64,000 nt of DNA from positions 62,001-126,000 of the forward strand of contig NZ_JADPKY010000097.1 of the NCBI RefSeq assembly GCF_023074185.1, written 5' to 3'. The stretch is from Bradyrhizobium sp. 132 (lineage in GTDB: Bacteria; Pseudomonadota; Alphaproteobacteria; Rhizobiales; Xanthobacteraceae). Made by a program: the position numbers and the translations under genes. The notes beneath the pieces are model-generated. The model made no database searches. It worked only from the letters and a program-made list of their open reading frames with translations, and was not told the DNA's origin. This document shows positions 57,780 to 64,000 of the stretch, piece by piece. Each line of letters starts with the position of its first letter. Position 1 is the first letter of the stretch.

Positions 57780-60034
57780 TCCCAACGCAGCGCATCATTC
57801 TCGGTACTGGACTTGCCATCCTCCTGATCATCACCGCAGCCTCGATCGGCCTCGACGTCAAGTCACGGTCCGATGCGGCCTGGGTCAATCACACCATCGA
57901 GGTGCTGAAGAAGATCTCCGATCTGCGCCTGCTGATGCGCCGCGCCGAGAGTGCCGCACGCGGCTACGAAATCTACGGCAGCCCGAGCTTCAGCGAGGAG
58001 TTCCAGGCGGCACACGCCCAGATCGCGCCGGCACTTGCCGATCTCAAGCGCGGCGTGCGCGACAATCCCGATCAGGTCATGCTGCTGGAGGGCACCGAGC
58101 CGCTGGCGCTGCGCCGGATGGAGATCGCCGCCGAGGCCATGCGCCTGCGCGCCGGCAACGACCAATCCGGCATTGCCACGCTCCAGGGCAAGGGCGAGGG
58201 CCGCGGCCTGATGGACACGGTGATGGGCAACCTCGATCGTCTGAGCGCGGGCGAAGAGCAATTGCTCGCCGCGCGCTCGCAGGATTCGCGCCGCACCGGC
58301 ATCGTGCTGCTCGGCATCGATATCGCCGGCGCGCTCGTGATCATGCTGCTGGTCGTGATGGTGATGCGCGAGAGCCAGCGCACCCAGGGCGCGCTCAAGA
58401 GCACGCTCTTGGAGACCACGGCCGCCAATCAGCAACTCGAGGCCGCGGTGGCCGAGCGCACCGAGCATCTGGTCACCGCGCATGACGAGCTGCGCCTGTC
58501 GGTCAACGTGCTTCAGAGCACCTTTCGCAGCATGGCAGAGGCGGTGCTGGTCATCGATGCCGAGGGCAATGTCCTTCTGTCCAATCCGGCCGCGGAGCGC
58601 ATACTGCTGCACCGGACCGGCATGAACCTGCGCAATCTGCGCACGCTGTCCGACGTATTTCAAGGCGACGGCATCACCCCGCTCAAGCCCGACGAGCTGC
58701 CATCGGCGCGCGTGCTGCGCGGCGAGCAGTTCGAAGACATGGAGATGGTCGTCCGCCCGCACAGCAGCAATTCACCCCGCCATCTCATGATCAGCGGCCG
58801 GCCGATGCTGGACGGTCAAGGCAGGATTTCCGGCGCGGTGCTGGTCTATCACGACGCGACCATGTCGCGCGAGACCGAGCGGCAGCTGTATCAGTCGCAG
58901 AAGCTGGATGCCATCGGCAAGCTGACCGGCGGCGTCGCGCACGACTTCAACAACATGCTGACCGTGATCTCCGGCAACACCGAGACGCTGGTGGCAAGCC
59001 TGAAGACGCAGCCCGAACTCCAACGCACGGCGCGGCTGATCGACGAGGCCGCCGAGCGCTGCGCCGAGCTGATCCAGCATCTGCTCGCCTTTGCGCGCAG
59101 GCAGCCGCTCCAGCCGCGCAACGTCGAGATCAACGCTGCGGTCGCGGATATCGCAAAACTCCTGCGCCCCACCCTCGGCGAGCAGATCCAGATCGAGACC
59201 GTGCTGGAACAGGGGCCGATGACCTCGCACATCGATCCGTCCCGGCTCACCAATGCCGTGCTCAACATGGCGATCAACGCCCGCGATGCCATGCCGAACG
59301 GCGGCAAGCTGCTGTTCGAGGCCCATCGGGTCGTGCTCGACGAAGCCTATGCCCAGAATAATCCGGATGTGCGCCCCGGCCCTTACGTGATGCTCGCCGT
59401 CAGCGACACCGGCACCGGAATGCCGGCCGAGGTCCAGCAGCAGGCGTTCGAGCCGTTCTTCACCACAAAGGAGGTCGGCAAGGGAAGCGGCCTCGGCCTC
59501 TCCATGGTCTACGGCTTCGTCAAGCAGTCCGGCGGCCACATCAAGATCTACAGCGAGGAAGGCCACGGCACCACGATCAAGCTCTATCTGCCGCCGGGCG
59601 AAGGCATGACGGATGTGGTCGCCGCCGCGACGCCGCAAGCCGAAGGCGGCGCCGAGACCATTTTCGTGGTCGAGGACGATCCGCTGGTGCGCAACTTCGT
59701 CACAGCGCAACTTCAGAGCCTGGGCTACAAGACGGTGGCGGCGTCCGACAGCAAGACGGCGCTGGAGCTGATCGAGACCGGCCAGCCGTTCGATCTCTTG
59801 TTCACCGATGTCGTCATCCCCGGCGGCATGAGCGGGCGCGTGCTCGCCGAGGAAGTGGCAAAACGGCGCCCCGGCCTGAAGGTGCTGTACACCTCCGGCT
59901 ATACCGACAACGCCATCGTCCACCACGGCAAGCTCGACGACGGCGTGATACTGCTGACAAAACCCTACCGCCGCAACCAGCTCGCCGAGATGATCCGGAA
60001 GGCGCTGAACGGCGGAGGGATGACTGCAAGCTAG
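57776..60034 (+). CDS. CHASE3 - PAS hybrid sensor histidine kinase
   Basis: A 752-residue hybrid kinase. TM1 lies at about 5-25 and a CHASE3 domain follows (about 30-180, RRAESAARGYEI). TM2 is near 185-207. A PAS domain comes next (LQSTFRSMAEAVLVIDAEGNV), then HisKA with His389 in GGVAHDFNNML. HATPase_c has AINARDAMPNGG and GKGSGLGLSMV. The C-terminal receiver has Asp678 in LLFTDVVIPGG. I chose the TTG at 57776 overlapping the regulator stop, because TM1 follows at once; an ATG at 57728 is an alternative. Its CHASE3 part is paralogous to the kinase at 45938. Confidence 0.9.
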   Translation: MIPTQRIILGTGLAILLIITAASIGLDVKSRSDAAWVNHTIEVLKKISDLRLLMRRAESAARGYEIYGSPSFSEEFQAAHAQIAPALADLKRGVRDNPDQVMLLEGTEPLALRRMEIAAEAMRLRAGNDQSGIATLQGKGEGRGLMDTVMGNLDRLSAGEEQLLAARSQDSRRTGIVLLGIDIAGALVIMLLVVMVMRESQRTQGALKSTLLETTAANQQLEAAVAERTEHLVTAHDELRLSVNVLQSTFRSMAEAVLVIDAEGNVLLSNPAAERILLHRTGMNLRNLRTLSDVFQGDGITPLKPDELPSARVLRGEQFEDMEMVVRPHSSNSPRHLMISGRPMLDGQGRISGAVLVYHDATMSRETERQLYQSQKLDAIGKLTGGVAHDFNNMLTVISGNTETLVASLKTQPELQRTARLIDEAAERCAELIQHLLAFARRQPLQPRNVEINAAVADIAKLLRPTLGEQIQIETVLEQGPMTSHIDPSRLTNAVLNMAINARDAMPNGGKLLFEAHRVVLDEAYAQNNPDVRPGPYVMLAVSDTGTGMPAEVQQQAFEPFFTTKEVGKGSGLGLSMVYGFVKQSGGHIKIYSEEGHGTTIKLYLPPGEGMTDVVAAATPQAEGGAETIFVVEDDPLVRNFVTAQLQSLGYKTVAASDSKTALELIETGQPFDLLFTDVVIPGGMSGRVLAEEVAKRRPGLKVLYTSGYTDNAIVHHGKLDDGVILLTKPYRRNQLAEMIRKALNGGGMTAS

Positions 60035-60946
60035 CTAGCGCGTCGCCAGCACCACGGCTGCCAGCGTGAAGATCAGCGCGGCGATCTGGCCCGGGCCCAG
60101 CGGCTCCCCCAGCGCCAGCGCCGACGCCACCACGCCGATGACAGGCACCGCCATCGTCCCGACCGCGGCGACGGAGGCCGGCAGGCGCGCGAGCGCTGCG
60201 AACCAGCTGACATAGGCGATGCAGAACTGCACCACGGTCGAATAGACCAGCAGCCACCAGCCGACCGGCGTCACCTGCTCCAGATGCGTGGTCTCGATGG
60301 CGAGGCCGATGATCGAAATCGGCAGGCAGCCGATCCCGATCTGCCAGGCCGCGGCCGTGATCGGCGGCAGATGGATGGGGTACCTTTTGGAAAACACCGT
60401 GCCGACGGCGAAGCCGATCGCGCCGCACAGCGCCATGATGATGCCCGGCAGCTTTTCCGCGCTGGCGGCAATGCCGTTGCCGCCCATGATCGAGGCAAGC
60501 CCGGCAAAGGCCATCACCAGGCCGATGGTGCGCAACAAGGTCGGTCGCTCGCCCAGCACCGGCCAGGCGATCAGCGAGGCCCAGACCGGCATGGTGTAGG
60601 CGATCAGCGCCGCCTCGCTGGCCGGCAGCCAGAGCAGCGCCAGGCCCATCAGCACCATCCAGCCGGTGACGTTGAGGATTGCGGCGGTCACCAGGCGCGG
60701 CCAGATCGCAGGCTCGACCCTGAGGCTCTGCCGGCTGATCAGCGCGAGGGCGGCGAGCAGCACTGCGCCCAGCACCCCCGTCACCCCGCGCAGCGTCAGC
60801 GGCGGCAGCTCGGAAAGCAGGAATTTCGTCACCGGCCAGTTGAAGCCCCAGCCCACCGAGGTGATGGCGAGGAACATCAGGCCGGCCGGGGCGATGCGTG
60901 GTCGCAAGCCCGGTCGCGTCGAATCAAGCATGTGGGTATCCGGCAA
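60035..60946 (-). CDS. EamA/DMT-family transporter
   Basis: A 303-residue protein with about ten membrane helices as two EamA repeats (GWGFNWPVTKFLLSELPPLTLRG split at the first, then MALCGAIGFAVGTVFSKRYP). The substrate is unknown. Its stop codon directly abuts the stop of the convergent hybrid kinase gene, with no base between them. It is divergent from the nrdJ leader region. Confidence 0.86.
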   Translation of the reverse strand: MPDTHMLDSTRPGLRPRIAPAGLMFLAITSVGWGFNWPVTKFLLSELPPLTLRGVTGVLGAVLLAALALISRQSLRVEPAIWPRLVTAAILNVTGWMVLMGLALLWLPASEAALIAYTMPVWASLIAWPVLGERPTLLRTIGLVMAFAGLASIMGGNGIAASAEKLPGIIMALCGAIGFAVGTVFSKRYPIHLPPITAAAWQIGIGCLPISIIGLAIETTHLEQVTPVGWWLLVYSTVVQFCIAYVSWFAALARLPASVAAVGTMAVPVIGVVASALALGEPLGPGQIAALIFTLAAVVLATR

Positions 60947-61243
60947 AATCGAGGTCAGCTTGGCGCGGATTCGCGCGCCCCACCACCACCCCGGCGGGCA
61001 TGCCTGCCCTCACCGTCCGTAGCCCCACGTGAGTCCCGTTGAGGCAAGCCCGGTCCTCAAAAATATACCTGCCCTGTGAACAGCGGGGTGAAGCCTCCGC
61101 AGCACCACCGGATGCAAATTTTTTCGGTTGGGAATCCCTGAGGACTCACCGATACTTGGCTCAAGAACAGGTGTGGGCTTGCCCCCTGTTATCCCCGACA
61201 ATCCACCATATTTAGTATTTGATTCAGGAACCCGCACTAGTTC
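60947..61243. other. Divergent intergenic region with a compound hairpin
   Basis: No gene is evident. AACAGG (61166-61171) and CCTGTT (61185-61190) enclose GGGC-TT-GCCC, giving a compact hairpin that is either a terminator-like or operator element. A minus-strand frame spanning 61010-61708 does not resemble a protein family. Confidence 0.45.
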
Positions 61244-61272
61244 TTGACGGGCGCAATGGAGAGTCCTAGTTT
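61244..61272 (+). promoter_or_regulatory. Candidate sigma-70-type promoter for nrdJ
   Basis: TTGACG (61244-61249), a 17-nt spacer and TAGTTT (61267-61272). It would start transcription near 61279, giving a leader of about 400 nt before the nrdJ ATG. The -10 is only a moderate match. Confidence 0.4.
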
Positions 61273-61278
61273 TCGATC

Positions 61279-61687
61279 CGTTCGGCGCGAGTGTGTTTGC
61301 GTCCCGCCGGCACTCCCCGAAGGGTCTGCAAAACAGCATTCCGCCAAGCCAGCCAAAGGCAGCGGGATGAGGGCTTGTCTGCCCGCGATAGCGGTCTCCC
61401 AGGGCGCCAGAACGGGCCGGCAACAGGCTCGCATGGCAATTGGTTGAAGTGTCGTTGTGGGGCGTTGAACGCATGTCGGGCTCATCCCCTTGGGGGCGGA
61501 TGGATCCGGACATGCCGGCCGGTGAGAGGTGCACGCACCTCACCATCGCCGGGAGAAAAAGGGCCGGGTCCACCGGCTGAACTGCGAAGCCTTGGGGCGG
61601 AAACGCCTTCGGGGACTCGCGAAATGAAATATCGATCCGGTCGCCTTGCGGAGGCGGTCCGGCTAAAAAATAGGACGGGGCAAGACC
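61279..61687 (+). ncRNA. Putative long structured leader of nrdJ
   Basis: Several stems can form in order. CATTCCGC/GCGGGATG (61337-61369) encloses GCC/GGC. GCATGTC/GACATGC (61471-61515) encloses CATCC/GGATG. CCGGC/GCCGG plus GGTGA/TCACC and GGTG/CACC (61515-61552) form a third element. A GCG-GAAA-CGC hairpin with a GNRA tetraloop lies at 61597-61606. A further stem (CCGG-CGCCT with AGGCGG-CCGG) sits just before AAAAAA and the AGGACGGGG ribosome-binding region. The core motifs of cobalamin riboswitches were not found. It may be a cis-regulatory RNA or an independent RNA. Confidence 0.45.
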
Positions 61688-64000
61688 ATGCGGATTGAGC
61701 GGCGCCACACCACGGTAGGACAGTCACCTTACGCCGGCATCGAATTCCGGCAGACCACGTCGGAGATCAGGAATCCCGACGGCTCGGTCGTGTTTAAATT
61801 GGACGGCGTCGAGGTCCCGACCGAGTGGTCGCAGGTCGCCTCCGACGTCCTCGCCCAGAAGTACTTTCGCAAGGCCGGCGTTGCCGCCCGCCTGAAGAAG
61901 GTCGAGGAAGAGTCCGTCCCCTCGTTCCTGTGGCGCTCCGTGCCCGACACCGAGGCGCTCGCCCTCCTGCCCGAGAAAGAGCGCTTCGTCAGCGAGCTCT
62001 CGGCCAAGCAGGTGTTCGACCGTCTCGCCGGCTGCTGGACCTATTGGGGCTGGAAGGGCAACTACTTCTCCTCCGACGCAGACGCCCAGACCTTCTACGA
62101 CGAGCTCCGCTACATGCTGACCATGCAGATGGTCGCGCCGAACTCGCCGCAATGGTTCAACACCGGGCTTCACTGGGCCTATGGCATCGACGGCCCCGGC
62201 CAGGGCCATTATTACGTCGACCCCTTCACCGGCAAGCTGACCCGCTCGAAATCCTCCTACGAGCATCCGCAGCCGCACGCCTGCTTCATCCAGGGCGTCG
62301 GTGACGACCTCGTCAACGAGGGCGGCATCATGGACCTCTGGGTCCGCGAGGCGCGCCTGTTCAAATACGGCTCCGGCACCGGCTCCAACTTCTCGCGCCT
62401 GCGCGGCGAAGGCGAACGCCTCTCCGGCGGCGGCCGCTCGTCCGGCTTGATGAGCTTCCTCAAGATCGGCGACCGCGCGGCGGGCGCGATCAAGTCGGGC
62501 GGCACCACGCGCCGCGCGGCCAAGATGGTCGTGGTCGATGCCGATCACCCCGACATCGAGACCTATATCGACTGGAAGGTGAAGGAGGAGCAGAAGGTCG
62601 CAGCTCTCGTCACGGGATCCAAGATCAACCAGAAGCACCTCAAGCTGGTGCTCAAGGCCTGCGTGAACTGCGAAGGTTCGGGCGACGATTGCTTCGACCC
62701 CGAGAAGAACCCTGCCCTGCGCCGCGAGATCAAGCTCGCGCGCCGCTCGCTCGTGCCTGACAATTACATCAAGCGCGTCATCCAGTTCGCCAAGCAGGGC
62801 TACAAGGACATCCAGTTCGACGTCTACGACACCGATTGGGATTCGGAAGCCTATCTCACGGTGTCCGGCCAGAACTCCAACAACTCGGTCTCGCTCAAGG
62901 ACGATTTCCTGCGCGCGGTCGAAACCGACGGCGACTGGAATCTCATCGGCCGCACCACCAAGAAGGTGACCAAGGCCCTGAAGGCGCGCGACCTCTGGGA
63001 AAAGATCGGCTACGCCGCCTGGGCGTCGGCCGACCCGGGCCTGCACTTCAACACCACCATGAACGACTGGCACACCTGCAAGGCGTCCGGCGACATCCGC
63101 GCCTCCAATCCGTGCTCGGAATACATGTTCCTGGACGACACCGCGTGCAACCTGGCGTCCGCCAACCTGCTGACGTTCTACGACGCCACCACGAAGCGGT
63201 TCGACGTCGAGGGTTACGAGCACCTCTGCCGGCTCTGGACCGTCGTGCTCGAAGTCTCCGTGATGATGGCGCAGTTCCCGTCGAAGGCGATCGCCGAGCT
63301 CTCCTACGAGTTCCGCACGCTCGGTCTCGGCTTCGCCAATATCGGCGGCCTGCTGATGACCATGGGTCTGTCCTATGACTCGAAGGAAGGCCGCGCGCTC
63401 TGCGGCGCGCTGACCGCCGTGATGACCGGCATCACCTACAAGACTTCTGCGGAGATGGCGGCCGAGCTCGGCACCTTTCCCGGCTACAAGAAGAACGCCG
63501 CGCACATGCTGCGCGTGATCCGCAACCACCGCCGCGCCGCGCATGGCGAGACCTCCGGCTACGAGGCGCTCAGCGTCAACCCGGTGCCGATGGACCTGGT
63601 CTCCTGCCCGCAGGCCGACCTGGTCACGCATGCGCAGGCGGCCTGGGATGGGGCGCTCGAGCTCGGCGAGAAGCACGGCTATCGCAACGCCCAGACCACG
63701 GTGGTCGCGCCGACCGGCACGATCGGCCTGGTCATGGATTGCGACACCACCGGCATCGAGCCCGACTTCGCGCTGGTCAAGTTCAAGAAGCTCGCCGGCG
63801 GCGGCTACTTCAAGATCATCAACCGCGCGGTCCCCGCGGCGCTGCGCACGCTCGGCTATCGCGAAGCTGATATCGCCGAGATCGAGGCCTACGCCGTCGG
63901 CCACGGCTCGCTCTCCAACGCGCCGGGCATCAACGTCTCGACGCTGAAGTCCAAGGGTTTTACGGATGAGGCGATCGCCAAGGTCGAAAAGGCCCTGCCG
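61688..64000 (+). CDS. nrdJ: Adenosylcobalamin-dependent (class II) ribonucleotide reductase, N-terminal part
   Basis: An open frame of 771 codons from the ATG at 61688 runs off the right edge. The product reads as the vitamin-B12-dependent ribonucleoside-diphosphate reductase of alphaproteobacteria. It has WYWGWKGNYF-like TYWGWKGNYFSSD, GSGTGSNFSRLRGEGE, QNSNNSVSLKDDF, the active-site cysteine loop NPCSEYMFLDD (Asn474 onward), LGLGFANIGGLLM and APTGTIGLVMDCDTTGIEPDF. It makes deoxyribonucleotides in the cytoplasm with or without oxygen. The family is about 1,200 residues, so roughly a third is missing. An AGGACGGGG element precedes the start. Confidence 0.95.
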   Translation, partial: MRIERRHTTVGQSPYAGIEFRQTTSEIRNPDGSVVFKLDGVEVPTEWSQVASDVLAQKYFRKAGVAARLKKVEEESVPSFLWRSVPDTEALALLPEKERFVSELSAKQVFDRLAGCWTYWGWKGNYFSSDADAQTFYDELRYMLTMQMVAPNSPQWFNTGLHWAYGIDGPGQGHYYVDPFTGKLTRSKSSYEHPQPHACFIQGVGDDLVNEGGIMDLWVREARLFKYGSGTGSNFSRLRGEGERLSGGGRSSGLMSFLKIGDRAAGAIKSGGTTRRAAKMVVVDADHPDIETYIDWKVKEEQKVAALVTGSKINQKHLKLVLKACVNCEGSGDDCFDPEKNPALRREIKLARRSLVPDNYIKRVIQFAKQGYKDIQFDVYDTDWDSEAYLTVSGQNSNNSVSLKDDFLRAVETDGDWNLIGRTTKKVTKALKARDLWEKIGYAAWASADPGLHFNTTMNDWHTCKASGDIRASNPCSEYMFLDDTACNLASANLLTFYDATTKRFDVEGYEHLCRLWTVVLEVSVMMAQFPSKAIAELSYEFRTLGLGFANIGGLLMTMGLSYDSKEGRALCGALTAVMTGITYKTSAEMAAELGTFPGYKKNAAHMLRVIRNHRRAAHGETSGYEALSVNPVPMDLVSCPQADLVTHAQAAWDGALELGEKHGYRNAQTTVVAPTGTIGLVMDCDTTGIEPDFALVKFKKLAGGGYFKIINRAVPAALRTLGYREADIAEIEAYAVGHGSLSNAPGINVSTLKSKGFTDEAIAKVEKALP

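Noticed and set aside
61060..61687. Cobalamin riboswitch before nrdJ
   Set aside because: The conserved core GCCACTG and the B12-box AGCCAGGAGACC-type segment were not found on either strand by eye. A covariance-model search would be decisive.
61010..61708. Minus-strand frame of 232 codons in the nrdJ leader
   Set aside because: The protein is proline- and arginine-rich without domain features, and the DNA is better explained by RNA hairpins.
61724..63904. 726-codon minus-strand frame
   Set aside because: It lies opposite the clearly conserved nrdJ frame and has the Arg/Gly/Asp/Val-rich composition of high-GC antisense frames.
1..64000. CRISPR arrays, tRNA or rRNA genes, insertion sequences, prophage or integrase genes
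   Set aside because: No evenly spaced direct repeats with spacers, no recognisable tRNA T-arm/acceptor patterns, and no transposase or integrase frames were seen in the intergenic regions.

Overview
The window is a contiguous piece of a high-GC alphaproteobacterial chromosome, most likely Bradyrhizobium or a close relative. The gene families support this: a suf operon with two cysteine desulfurases, a DUF1236 protein, a BA14K protein, NDUFA12, a B12-dependent ribonucleotide reductase, CHASE3 kinases and GGAAC-N16-CGTT stress promoters. A bradyrhizobial-type palindromic intergenic repeat points the same way. Gene order and codon use look like core genome. I see no insertion sequence, prophage, CRISPR array, rRNA or tRNA.

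Layout. 1-5.3 kb: Fe-S cluster assembly (cysteine desulfurase, sufB, sufC, sufD, sufS, minus strand) with a possible Irr/iron-control element before sufB. 5.7-12.6 kb: single-gene housekeeping and accessory units (hydrolase, DUF1697, SMR transporter, glutathione transferase with three operator-like sites, anmK, tyrS, MFS transporter, DoxX, a 28-residue membrane peptide). 12.8-22.1 kb: chemoreceptor, a large AsmA/YhdP-like envelope protein, a peroxiredoxin with a basic tail, an M23 peptidase, and a branched-chain-amino-acid-type binding protein. 22.1-29.4 kb: EamA transporter, 3-hydroxyisobutyrate-dehydrogenase-like protein, prfB with its programmed frameshift, PBP1A and amidase AmiC. 29.4-33.2 kb: RNase E with a long leader and a histidine-rich insertion. 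33.2-42.2 kb: FAD oxidoreductase, divergent XRE regulator and SDR, dctA, bioY, aminotransferase, M48 protease and a DsbA-like protein. 42.3-49.7 kb: DUF1236 protein, aroQ-accB-accC, a three-gene phosphorelay operon and aat. 49.8-57.1 kb: DUF2155 protein, esterase, BASS transporter, orphan response regulator, GlxA regulator divergent from an isonitrile-hydratase-like gene, NDUFA12 and BA14K protein. 57.4-64 kb: response regulator plus hybrid kinase, EamA transporter, and nrdJ (running off the end) behind a leader of about 400 nt that can form many hairpins.

How it fits together. Two genes or operons (the DUF1236 gene and the CHASE3 kinase - regulator - HisKA_2 kinase operon) have exact EcfG-type promoters. 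That suggests membership of the general stress response. HisKA_2 kinases are known inputs to PhyR in this class, so the kinase operon may feed back on the response that transcribes it. Cell-wall genes recur (anmK, M23, PBP1A, AmiC), as do RNA and translation functions (tyrS, prfB, rne, aat).

The signals most worth following are the histidine-rich insertion in RNase E, the structured nrdJ leader, the EcfG-driven phosphorelay operon, and two operator clusters (upstream of the glutathione transferase and between the XRE and SDR genes). All functional calls come from reading the sequence and from family knowledge. No database search was run.
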